Source: DTLC01 sp964555645
GTDB lineage: Bacteria; Verrucomicrobiota; Verrucomicrobiia; Limisphaerales; DTLC01
Direction of reading: 5' to 3'
DNA: 64,000 nt
NCBI GenBank assembly: GCA_964555645.1
Contig: CAZKTA010000002.1
Coordinates: forward strand, 62,001-126,000
Part shown: piece after piece, positions 27,345 to 35,536 of the stretch
Layout of the letters: each line of letters opens with the position of its first letter
Numbering within the stretch: position 1 is the first letter of the stretch
Translations under genes and position numbers: made by a program
Notes under the pieces: model-generated
What the model was told of the DNA's origin: nothing
The model's database searches: none
The model's input: only the letters and a program-made list of their open reading frames with translations

Positions 27345-28646
27345 TTACCGTGTTAGCCTGTCCACACCCATGTATTGCCGGAGTGGTTCTGGTATCACAA
27401 CTGTGCCATCGGCCTGCTGGTATTGCTCGATCAACGCCACAAACAACCTTGCCAGCGCAGTGCCGCTGCCGTTGAGGATATGAGGAAACCTGTTTTCGCC
27501 GGTGGCACTTTTGTAGCGCAAATTCATTCGTCGGGCCTGAAAATCCTCGCAGTTGGACACACTCGACACCTCAAGATAGCTCCCCTGCCCTGCTGCCCAA
27601 ACTTCTATGTCGTATGTCTTCGCGCTGGCAAAACCCAGGTCGCCGGTGCACAACTCTACAACCCGATAGTGCAAGCCAAGCAATTGCAGCACGCGCTCGG
27701 CGTCATTCACCATTTTCTCGAGCTCGTCATACCCATGCTCAGGCTTCACTATCTTGACCAATTCAACCTTGTCAAACTGGTGCACACGAATCATGCCGCG
27801 CGTGCTCACTCCGGCTGCACCTGCTTCACTGCGAAAACACGGTGTGTACGCGCAATAACAAATCGGCAACTGACCCTCCGCCAGAATTTCATCCCGATGA
27901 ATGTTTGCCAGCGGCGTCTCCGCAGTGGGGATCAGATACAACTTGCCAAGTGTTGAATTGTCCGTCCCCTCACGCACGGCATAATATTGATCTTCAAACT
28001 TTGGGAATTGTCCAACCCCCTCAAGGCAATGTGACCCAACCAACAGCGGCGGCCAGATTTCAATGTAACCATGTTGCCGTGTGTGCAGCTCGAGCATGAA
28101 CTGAATCAAGCTGCGCTCGAGCCGTGCGCCCATGTCTGTAAAAAGCACAAAGCCGCTCCCGGAAAGTTTCACTCCCCGTGCAAAGTCAACTAACCCCAGG
28201 CTCTCGCACAATTCAAGGTGCGTCCAGGGTCTGAAATCAAAATGCGGTTTTTTTCCATACTCGCGAACAATGATGTTGTCTTCGGCCGATTTGCCCGTTT
28301 TCACCGATTCGTGCGGTAAGTTCGGCAGCCGCAACATTACCTGACGCCTTGCTGATTCGATTTCGGCAACTTGCTTTTCCAACGCAGCAATCTGGTCGCC
28401 TATCTGGCGTGCTTCGGTCTTTCTGGCTTCAGCCTCTGCCGTCTTGTTTTGCCCTAGCAAAATGCCGATCTGCTTCGAGACTTGATTCCGCTTCGACCGC
28501 AGCGCATCAATCTCGGCAATCAGCCTGCGCCACTGTTCGTCGAGCTGGAGGATTTCATCTACCTTGGTTTCATCCCCTGCCCCACGCGTGGCCAGCCGAG
28601 CCCGCACATAATTTGCTCTGTCCCTGATTAGCTTAACGTCAAGCAC
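27345..28646 (-). CDS. serS: Serine--tRNA ligase
   Basis: This class II synthetase charges tRNA-Ser. I place the start at the GTG at 28646 (VLDVKLIRDR), because SerRS proteins begin with exactly this segment; the open frame runs 39 codons further up without conservation. The N-terminal coiled-coil arm (about 30-110) contacts the tRNA long arm. Motif 2 is PCFRSEAGAAGVSTRGMIR near 250 with the adjacent HQF, and motif 3 is near 375 (NGSGTALARLFVALIEQYQ). The end, IPEPLRQYMG, is typical. About 434 residues is normal. The gene is followed by glgA at 16 bases. No Shine-Dalgarno stands out. Confidence 0.95.
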   Translation of the reverse strand: MLDVKLIRDRANYVRARLATRGAGDETKVDEILQLDEQWRRLIAEIDALRSKRNQVSKQIGILLGQNKTAEAEARKTEARQIGDQIAALEKQVAEIESARRQVMLRLPNLPHESVKTGKSAEDNIIVREYGKKPHFDFRPWTHLELCESLGLVDFARGVKLSGSGFVLFTDMGARLERSLIQFMLELHTRQHGYIEIWPPLLVGSHCLEGVGQFPKFEDQYYAVREGTDNSTLGKLYLIPTAETPLANIHRDEILAEGQLPICYCAYTPCFRSEAGAAGVSTRGMIRVHQFDKVELVKIVKPEHGYDELEKMVNDAERVLQLLGLHYRVVELCTGDLGFASAKTYDIEVWAAGQGSYLEVSSVSNCEDFQARRMNLRYKSATGENRFPHILNGSGTALARLFVALIEQYQQADGTVVIPEPLRQYMGVDRLTR

Positions 28647-29035
28647 CCGCGAAGTATACGCGCGGTGTAATCCACCTGCAAGATTGGCATTGAAAAAGGT
28701 TATCCCTGCACTACATAAGTGCGCTCTTGAAATAGAATCGCGAATTACGCATACAACGCACACACAATCTGCCTCCCTTTAACCTACTCCGCTGATTCAG
28801 AGCCACCAATCCTCTAGAATATAGCAACAAAAAAAAGAACTAATGTATGGCTGAGTGTTTAGCGACGCCGGATAATTCCTGCAACCTGTCCCTTAACAAG
28901 AAAAAACGCCAGCACAGGCAACAAAGGGCCGTATAAAATCTCTTGGTGTGGTGGGTGGGGCGCTGTGTTACAGGCCGATGGCCAGACACTTGCTGATCGG
29001 TTGCTCGCGATTATATTTGGTAGCAGACACTAATA
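28647..29035. other. Divergent intergenic region between serS and the phosphodiesterase gene
   Basis: These 389 bases hold the promoters of serS (minus) and the phosphodiesterase gene (plus). A TATAAAAT box at about 28931-28938 could be a -10 element but has no clear -35 partner. An open frame from 28948 is a shadow. Nothing else is supported. Confidence 0.4.
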
Positions 29036-30322
29036 ATGATGGCAAGCCGGTTAAAGGATTTGTGGGTTGCCAGCACAGTTGTGTGCTTTGTGGTGCAGAT
29101 ATGGGCAGTAACAGAGTCAGTGGTGCTAGCCCAATTCGTTATTCACATTTCAGCCGATGGCCTCGGTGCGCTTCAACTCGAGCAACTGCTTGTGGGTACG
29201 CCTGAGTGTTACCCGAATCTCCGACGGCTCGTGAGAGAAGGGGCTAGCACTTTCAACGCGCGATCTGATTATCATTATACCGATACTCTGCCGAACCATT
29301 TTTGCATGATAACCGGCCGGCCTGTGCTGCAGCCCCCTGGACAGCCTGAAACACTGCATCACGGTTACATTTACAACTACATGGAACCCGGCTGGACGAT
29401 CCACACAATGGGTAATACCCAAATTGGCTACATCGCCAGTGTGTTTGATGTTGTCCATGACCATGGACTGAAAACTGCATTTTTTGCTAGCAAAGGCAAG
29501 TTGGCCATTTGCTATCAAAGTTACAACGCTGAAAACGGTGCGCCGGACACTGTCGGTGACGACAATGGCCGAAACAAAATTGATTATGCTCTGGTCACCG
29601 ACTACGACAGCACCACGTTGATGCGCGCCCTGCTCGAGCTTTTGGCCGATACCGCACCCAACTACACGTTCTTGCATTTGTCTGAGCCAGATCTTTACGG
29701 ACATGGTTATGGCTGGAGCTCACCCACATGGAATGCTGCAGTAGGCGTGATCGACAACTATTTAGGACTCATTTTAGCCGCAATCGATACCAACGTAGCT
29801 TTGTCACACGCCACCACCGTTATTTTAACAGCGGATCACGGCGGCACGCCACTGTACACGCACGGAAATCCAGAAGACCCGTTAAACCATACAGTGCCGG
29901 TGTTGGTTTGGGGTCCAGGCTGGCCCGCAGGCGCCGACCTGTACGACCTGTTTAGAAATCGGTTCGACCCAGGCCAAACACGACCTCACTATTCGATGGC
30001 GCAACAACCACTGCGGAATGGCGACACTGGCAATTTGGCTCTGCTGGCCTTGGGCCTGCCCCCCGTACCAGGTTCGACGCGTATACCGATTCTGGGCCAA
30101 CCACAGGTAACGTTAACTTGCACGCCCACCGTAGAAGGGGTTTGGCTAATGTGGCCCAGCCCATCAACTGATTTCGTTCTTGAAACGAGCGCGAGCCTCG
30201 GCCCAAACGCAATTTGGGAGCAAGTCACAAGCGGCATCAGCGACGACGGCACTAACAAATCCTTGCTGCTCATCCACACAGAAAGTCCACTCCAGCGGTT
30301 CTACCGCCTCCGCAAGAACTAA
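29036..30322 (+). CDS. Secreted type I phosphodiesterase/nucleotide pyrophosphatase-like protein with C-terminal FYRLR module
   Basis: This is an alkaline-phosphatase-superfamily hydrolase of the nucleotide pyrophosphatase/phosphodiesterase branch. After a hydrophobic signal peptide (residues about 8-32), the metal site begins with SADGLG near 40. The candidate nucleophile threonine is in DTLPNHFCMITGRP near 84. Later metal ligands are visible in LSEPDLYGHGYG near 220 and LTADHGG near 267. The last 80 residues form a separate beta-rich module ending in QRFYRLRKN; a similar end, FYRLVVLE, closes the giant protease of this window. This C-terminal module may act in outer-surface sorting or binding, which is an inference. 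Substrate unknown. The gene stands alone, divergent from serS. Confidence 0.8.
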   Translation: MMASRLKDLWVASTVVCFVVQIWAVTESVVLAQFVIHISADGLGALQLEQLLVGTPECYPNLRRLVREGASTFNARSDYHYTDTLPNHFCMITGRPVLQPPGQPETLHHGYIYNYMEPGWTIHTMGNTQIGYIASVFDVVHDHGLKTAFFASKGKLAICYQSYNAENGAPDTVGDDNGRNKIDYALVTDYDSTTLMRALLELLADTAPNYTFLHLSEPDLYGHGYGWSSPTWNAAVGVIDNYLGLILAAIDTNVALSHATTVILTADHGGTPLYTHGNPEDPLNHTVPVLVWGPGWPAGADLYDLFRNRFDPGQTRPHYSMAQQPLRNGDTGNLALLALGLPPVPGSTRIPILGQPQVTLTCTPTVEGVWLMWPSPSTDFVLETSASLGPNAIWEQVTSGISDDGTNKSLLLIHTESPLQRFYRLRKN

Positions 30323-30667
30323 GCCTCGAAGGCGAGCCTGGGCGTGGCATAAATGTAAGAAAGTACTTGCCATCTCACACACATAACCAGGTTACGCACA
30401 AAAGAAACACTTGTTACCCGTTATTGACCTGCGCTCGGTTTCTATCGGTTTTAATAGGTTGGCTTTGCCAGAAGTTGACCAAGTAGGTAAAATGGTACAC
30501 CGCGGCTTCGGTGTCCATTCTGCGTAGATTTAACAAAGCGGCAATCCATACGCGTGGTTGCCTGAAAGGCTTCGCCTACCATCGAGGTGCGAACATGTGA
30601 ACCTCGTAAGACTCGCTTGTAGAAATGCGCGTATCTCTGGTCACGCGCTTTTGTTAAATTGGCGTCT
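30323..30667. other. Intergenic region between the phosphodiesterase gene and thiC
   Basis: This 345-base gap between two convergent genes holds a dense set of inverted repeats in its right half (30491-30664, separate entry). The left 170 bases show nothing I can name. Confidence 0.6.
30491..30664. ncRNA. Candidate structured RNA or palindromic element
   Basis: Several nested inverted repeats occur here. (i) AATGG-t-ACACCG (30491-30502) pairs with CGGTGTCCATT (30509-30519) across a 6-base loop. (ii) ATTTAACAAA-GCG (30528-30540) pairs with CGCTTTTGTTAAAT (30646-30659). (iii) Inside it, ATACGCG (30548-30554) pairs with CGCGTAT (30627-30633). (iv) AGGCTTCGCCT (30568-30578) is a tight hairpin inside a TGGT/ACCA pair. 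(v) CGAGGT (30583-30588) pairs with ACCTCG (30601-30606). Together they describe a multi-branched fold of about 135-175 bases. Strand is not determined. It could be a ncRNA, a double-ended transcription terminator or a mobile palindromic element. Confidence 0.4.
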
Positions 30668-32584
30668 TCACTTCGGTTCGCTCTTGGAGCGTAGCGCTGC
30701 TTCCTTTTCCTCAAACTCCTCCGATTTTGCCATCATGCCGCGCTTAAGGGCCTCTTCTGTGGCTAAGCCAAGTGCTGCGGCGTAGGTGCGGACCTCCTCC
30801 GTGATGCTCATGGCACAAAACTGCGGACCGCACATTGAGCAAAAATGCGCATGCTTTGCCTTCTGCTGCGGCAGGCTCTCGTCGTGATACGCCCTAGCCG
30901 TCTGCGGGTCTAGCGACAGGTTGAATTGATCCTCCCACCTAAACTCAAACCGTGCTTTGCTCAAGGCGTTATCTCGGTATCGGGCCGCGGGATGCCCCTT
31001 TGCCAGATCGGCCGCGTGCGCCGCAATCTTATAAACTATCACTCCTGCTTTAACGTCCTCCTTGGATGGCAACCCGAGGTGCTCTTTTGGCGTCACATAA
31101 CAAAGCATCGAGGCACCGTACCACCCGATCATGGCAGCGCCAATTGCGCTAGCCAAGTGATCATAACCAGCCGCAATGTCGGTGACAACGGGACCAAGGG
31201 TATAAAATGGTGCTTCACCGCACCACTCGAGTTGTTTGAGCATGTTTTCCTCGATTAAGTGCATTGGCACATGGCCAGGGCCCTCGTTCATGACCTGCAC
31301 GCCGTGTTCCCATGCCCGGCGGGTTAGCTCCCCTTGCACTCTAAGTTCAGCAAACTGCGCTTCGTCGTTTGCATCAGCAATCGCGCCCGGACGAAGGCCA
31401 TCGCCGATGCTCACTGCCACATCGTACGAAGCAAGAATTTCGCAAATCTCGTCCCAGTTCGTGTAAAGGAAGTTTTCCTGTTTATGTGCTAGACACCACT
31501 TTGCTATGATGCTACCGCCCCGGCTGACAATGCCTGCTACACGATTCATTGCCAGTGGAATAAACCGCAGCAGCACACCGGCATGAATTGTCACGTAATC
31601 AACCCCTTGCTCTGCCTGGTCGATCAGCGTTTCCCGGAAGATTTCCCAGGTCAACTCCTCTGCTTTGCCACCCACCTTCTCGACTGCTTCGTAAATTGGG
31701 ACTGTACCAATCGGCACCGGCGCATTACGCAGAATCAGTTCGCGTGTTGCGTAAATATTGGCTCCTGTCGAAAGGTCCATCACAGTGTCTGCGCCCCAAC
31801 CGATAGCCCAGAGCATTTTCTCGACCTCATCCTGCAAGCAAGAAGCAATTTGGCTACTGCCGATGTTGGCGTTTATCTTTACCAAAAAATTCCGTCCAAT
31901 GATCATCGGTTCGCATTCGGCATGGTTAATATTTGCAGGGATAATTGCGCGCCCGGCCGCAACTTCTTGCCGCACAAACTCAGGCGTGATCTCATGTGGG
32001 ATTCTGTGGGGAAACTTACGAAATACAGCGGGCTTTGCAGCATCTGGTTGTTCCCTCACAGAATTGTTATTGTGGAAAACGTGGCATGCGACACCAGTGG
32101 CAGAGCAACTGCCCCAAACTACCCGGCCCATGTTTTCACGAATTGCAATGAATTCCATCTCGGGTGTGATAACGCCGGCGCGGGCATACGCAAGTTGAGT
32201 TATCTTTCTGCCCGGCTTTGCGCGCAGGACAAGCCGCGGCTTAAATTGGCCATAGCACGTGGGTTCGTGTTTGTGAACGGGCTCAATTTCCTCGACATCG
32301 CCTCGGCTTAAAATCCATTCGCGCCTGGTTTGAGGTAAACCATCTGCGATGCTTGCCTTAAAGTCGGGGTCACCCCAAGGCCCCATTGTGTCGTAAATGC
32401 GGACCGGTGGGTTCGGTTCAAATTTGCCTGGTGCAACTTCGGTCGACGATAGCTGTATCTCGCGCATCGGCACACGCAGGTATGGATAAATGGTGCCTGC
32501 GACGTAAATTCGTTTGCTGTTTTGTGTTGGTGTACCGATTTGCGGTACAGCCGACTTAACCGAGTTAATCATGTTCATATTCAT
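30668..32584 (-). CDS. thiC: Phosphomethylpyrimidine synthase
   Basis: ThiC is a radical-SAM-type enzyme that rearranges aminoimidazole ribotide to the HMP pyrimidine of thiamine. The [4Fe-4S] site, CSMCGPQFC (CX2CX4C), is near the C-terminus, at about residue 600. Other conserved stretches are RIYVAGTIYPYLRVPMREIQL, NHAECEPMIIGRNFLVKINANIG, DLSTGANI, VPIYEAVEKV, HAGVLLRF, SRGGSI, NEGPGHVPMHLIEENM and VTPKEHLGLP. Length is about 638, usual for the family. The open frame starts at a TTG (32611), but I favour one of the ATGs at 32584, 32578 or 32572, since the earlier residues are not conserved. It lies downstream of a TPP riboswitch, so it should be repressed by thiamine pyrophosphate. Confidence 0.95.
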   Translation of the reverse strand: MNMNMINSVKSAVPQIGTPTQNSKRIYVAGTIYPYLRVPMREIQLSSTEVAPGKFEPNPPVRIYDTMGPWGDPDFKASIADGLPQTRREWILSRGDVEEIEPVHKHEPTCYGQFKPRLVLRAKPGRKITQLAYARAGVITPEMEFIAIRENMGRVVWGSCSATGVACHVFHNNNSVREQPDAAKPAVFRKFPHRIPHEITPEFVRQEVAAGRAIIPANINHAECEPMIIGRNFLVKINANIGSSQIASCLQDEVEKMLWAIGWGADTVMDLSTGANIYATRELILRNAPVPIGTVPIYEAVEKVGGKAEELTWEIFRETLIDQAEQGVDYVTIHAGVLLRFIPLAMNRVAGIVSRGGSIIAKWCLAHKQENFLYTNWDEICEILASYDVAVSIGDGLRPGAIADANDEAQFAELRVQGELTRRAWEHGVQVMNEGPGHVPMHLIEENMLKQLEWCGEAPFYTLGPVVTDIAAGYDHLASAIGAAMIGWYGASMLCYVTPKEHLGLPSKEDVKAGVIVYKIAAHAADLAKGHPAARYRDNALSKARFEFRWEDQFNLSLDPQTARAYHDESLPQQKAKHAHFCSMCGPQFCAMSITEEVRTYAAALGLATEEALKRGMMAKSEEFEEKEAALRSKSEPK

Positions 32585-32662
32585 TCCGGGCCGAGCAGCG
32601 TATCCAGTCAAGACGCTACTCGTAGATGTTTATGATCCGAAAAAGCTTTTGAAGGCAATTTC

Positions 32663-32772
32663 AAGGTTCCCTTCGCCAGCATTACCTGGATCAGGTTCAA
32701 CGGGTTATCCTGCGTCCCCACACAGGATTCTCAGCCTTTATCCCGCGAAAAACGGGACCGGGCAGCTCCCCT
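32663..32772 (-). promoter_or_regulatory. TPP riboswitch (THI element)
   Basis: Read on the minus strand, the thi-box core is intact: GCTGAGAATCC (complement of 32725-32735), ACCTGATCC (32688-32696), then GGTAATGCTGGCGAAGGGAACC ending near 32665 (given in pieces: TAATGC and GCGAAGGGAACC). A variable stem with GTCCCGTTTTTCGCGGGAT lies between the 5' GGGGAGC and the CTGAGA. These are the thiamine pyrophosphate sensing helices. thiC starts about 80 bases downstream. The expression platform is not clear; a TTGAA/TTCAA stem followed by AAGCTTTTT (32640-32662) may be a weak terminator. Confidence 0.95.
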
Positions 32773-32830
32773 AAACTCGAATAACTTTAAGATACCTGGC
32801 GCTTACAGTCAACAGTTCATGGCTAAAGCT

Positions 32831-35536
32831 TTATGAACCAGGCATGGTAAGGCGTGTTTTAGCCCTGAGCTTGCGCGCTTCAAGTGACTGAGCAAGTTGT
32901 GGCAACACTTTGGCAAGGTAATCGCATAGGCCGCCCTCTCTGGCAAGCTGTTCCCACATCTGAAGCTCCTCGGCGAGTCGCAGCGCACGCAAGCCAGCTT
33001 CTTTTATCCAAAACGGGTCGGCCAACTCGCCTTCGCGCAAGTTTTGCTGGTAAACCACCCGTAAATAATGCTCTAGTGCGCGCTGCCGTGCGCTCGGTTG
33101 TTCTGACTCAGGTAAAAGTGCGGCCTGTTTGTCCAAAACAATCCCAAGACCGACCTCAGCCTGGCTTCGGACAGAAACGCTCGCACGAGGATCATCAACC
33201 ACCGCTTTATAGGCTGCAAGTGCATTTGTGAGATAGTTGGGGTTTTGCGTGGCAAGTTGTAAGTAACAGTCGCCAATCCTACCCCATGCTAGTGTTGCTA
33301 GCTCCGACCCTGAGTACAGCCTTTGGAGTCTGCCGAACACTCTAATAGCTTCTTCGTAGTTTGCCAGTGGCCGATTCGAATCTGCTGGCTCTTGCCGCAC
33401 GAGAGCATCGCCATATGCAAACAACGCTTGGGCAACCAGATTCGACGGGCAATTTGCGTCGTTAATCAGGTTTGTGAAATACATCACCGCATCTGCAAAC
33501 CGCAAGCTCGCAACTGCAGCGCGCCCGGCCATCATGCGTGCTTCGTATGCAAGCTCGGACTCTGGCCAACGCTGGTAAAGCAACTGATAATTTTCCTCGG
33601 CACGCTTGAAGTCTCCCTGTTTGAAATAGAAGTCAGCCACCCAATTTTGGGCCAGAGCAGCCACCGGATTTGTTGAGAACCGCGTTACGATGTTTGTAAA
33701 GATGGCAAGTGCATTTGTCTCGAAGCCGGCCCTGTAACTGGCCAAGCCGCGCCGGTACTCAACCTGTGGCAACAAGTCGGCTCGAGCGTGGTTCGTCACC
33801 CATTCATCATAAACTCTGAGTGCTCCAGTCCAATTTTTCTCCTGCTCGAATGTGCGTGCCAGCGCAAGTTTTACCTCGGCCAACAAGGGCGAATCAGGGT
33901 AACGCCGCTCGAACTCGGCAAAAAATTCGCGCGCGAGCCCTGGACTGCCACGAGCCGCAATATCCTGTCCTGCAATCAACAAAGCTGATTGCGTGCGGAA
34001 CCCCCCTGGAAAATCACGCACTATGATGTGCATAGCATTTGTTGCGGCCTGAAGGTCGTTTACTGTAAGCGCTGCGCGTACGACCTGGTAAAGCGCAGGT
34101 TCAACCAATATTTCACGGGCAGGTTGGATTCCTTCATACTCTGCTATTACAACCTGATAGTTGGTCAGCGCACCGGCAAAATCGCCCTGGGCAAACTGTG
34201 CATCAGCCAGCTTAAATCGTGCAACTGCTTGATCCTCTGAAAACGGCAATTGCTCAATCGCAGACTCAAATGCGGCCTTGCTCTCTGCAACTCTGCCGAG
34301 CAACCATAAACACCAACCTTTGCCAAGGAGTGCTTTTCCAATAAACGGGCTTGTTACCGTGTTGGTAATAACAGCATCGAATTGCGTCAGCGCGTGCTCG
34401 AGCAAATTGCTGATCGCAGGGGCGGCTGGCGATGGATGTTGAGCATTACTTTTGCTCACAGCTTCAGCAAACTGTTTTAGCTGCAATTCACCCAGCGCAA
34501 CCATCGCGGCGTCCGAGCCATTATCTTGTGGATTTTGCATGAGGTAGGTCTGGAGCAAAGCAGCGGCCTGCTCTACCCTGCCCTGCTTAAGGGTCAACCC
34601 TACTGTCTTTAAAAGCGCAGTCCGCCGTGCAATGGTCGGAATTTGAGGGACAAGCAGTCTTTCGTACTCAGCAAGTGCATCACCGAGCTTGCCCGCATGT
34701 TCCATCACCGCCGCACGGAAAAGGACTGCCCCAGCGCGGAACTCATCGCGTCCACAAGCCTGGGCACTTGCAGCTAGATTCGTGGCTATCGCCAGCGCGT
34801 CTTCAATTCTGGCAACACGTAAAAGCAGATTGCCAAGCAAATACAACCTCCGCCACTCAGTACAAGGAGCCAGATTAACCATCCCCAGTTCAACCAAGTC
34901 CTGCTCAACCTCTATGAAGTTTCCCATGGCGATTCTCGCCTCGGCCAAAAGCAACTTGCTGTTTATTGCCAGGTCATTTGTCGGGTTCGATGTAATCGCA
35001 CGCTGTAAAGGTCCTGCAGGCAGCTCAAGTAGTTGTACCGTGCGTGCCCAGTTACCCAGCCTTGCGTATGCTAATGCCTCGTAGTAAGCCGCCATGGGCG
35101 CGCGCATTGAATCCGGAAAGTTGCGAACAACAATTCCGTATGCTTCGGCTGCACTTACGTAGTTTGAACTTGCGAATTGTGCCTCGCCGAGCCAGAAGTG
35201 CCACTCATCAGCAAGTTGTCCTGCCTTGTCCCGATGCGCGCTTAGCAGATCAATTGCATCGGCGAACTTGCGGAGTCTGAACCGTGCCTGTGCCTGTCTG
35301 AGCAGCGCTTCCGGTAAAAGTTCAGATTTCGGGTACTTGCTGATAAAGTCACCAAACTGCCGCTCGGCTATCTCCCACCAACCGCCCTGAAACGACTGCA
35401 TTGCAGTGTTAAAGGAACGGCGCTCTGCCGATGTTGTGGCTGCAAAAAGCTGGTCACCTTGAAACACAGAAATCATGGCAAGTGCACAAACCGCTTTTGC
35501 AACCGTCTTTGAATATGAGCGCGTCATCACGTTCAT
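32831..35536 (-). CDS. Secreted TPR-repeat protein
   Basis: This 901-residue exported protein has an N-terminal signal peptide (AVCALAMISVFQGDQLFAA, residues about 15-33). Repeated tetratricopeptide-like helix pairs follow almost to the end: segments such as AERQFGDFISKYPKSELLPEALLRQAQARF, FERRYPDSPLLAEVKLALARTF (both given as patterns in pieces), and ENYQLLYQRWPESELAYEARM. The pattern of Y/F-P-x-S-x-x-A is that of YbgF/BamD-like periplasmic TPR proteins, suggesting a scaffold in envelope assembly. No catalytic motif is seen. Its ATG overlaps the uvrA stop (ATGA), so it is likely translated by coupling to uvrA; the function of this pairing is not evident. Confidence 0.8.
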   Translation of the reverse strand: MNVMTRSYSKTVAKAVCALAMISVFQGDQLFAATTSAERRSFNTAMQSFQGGWWEIAERQFGDFISKYPKSELLPEALLRQAQARFRLRKFADAIDLLSAHRDKAGQLADEWHFWLGEAQFASSNYVSAAEAYGIVVRNFPDSMRAPMAAYYEALAYARLGNWARTVQLLELPAGPLQRAITSNPTNDLAINSKLLLAEARIAMGNFIEVEQDLVELGMVNLAPCTEWRRLYLLGNLLLRVARIEDALAIATNLAASAQACGRDEFRAGAVLFRAAVMEHAGKLGDALAEYERLLVPQIPTIARRTALLKTVGLTLKQGRVEQAAALLQTYLMQNPQDNGSDAAMVALGELQLKQFAEAVSKSNAQHPSPAAPAISNLLEHALTQFDAVITNTVTSPFIGKALLGKGWCLWLLGRVAESKAAFESAIEQLPFSEDQAVARFKLADAQFAQGDFAGALTNYQVVIAEYEGIQPAREILVEPALYQVVRAALTVNDLQAATNAMHIIVRDFPGGFRTQSALLIAGQDIAARGSPGLAREFFAEFERRYPDSPLLAEVKLALARTFEQEKNWTGALRVYDEWVTNHARADLLPQVEYRRGLASYRAGFETNALAIFTNIVTRFSTNPVAALAQNWVADFYFKQGDFKRAEENYQLLYQRWPESELAYEARMMAGRAAVASLRFADAVMYFTNLINDANCPSNLVAQALFAYGDALVRQEPADSNRPLANYEEAIRVFGRLQRLYSGSELATLAWGRIGDCYLQLATQNPNYLTNALAAYKAVVDDPRASVSVRSQAEVGLGIVLDKQAALLPESEQPSARQRALEHYLRVVYQQNLREGELADPFWIKEAGLRALRLAEELQMWEQLAREGGLCDYLAKVLPQLAQSLEARKLRAKTRLTMPGS

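Noticed and set aside
28948..29205. Small plus-strand open frame before the phosphodiesterase gene
   Set aside because: It overlaps the phosphodiesterase start in another frame, has many Cys and Gly by chance, and no ribosome site.
31583..32311. 242-codon plus-strand open frame opposite thiC
   Set aside because: Cys/His-rich by chance in antisense of a GC-balanced gene; thiC is certain.
32640..32662. Strong terminator between the riboswitch and thiC
   Set aside because: The stem is only five base pairs and A-T-rich, so it is mentioned only as a possible weak element.
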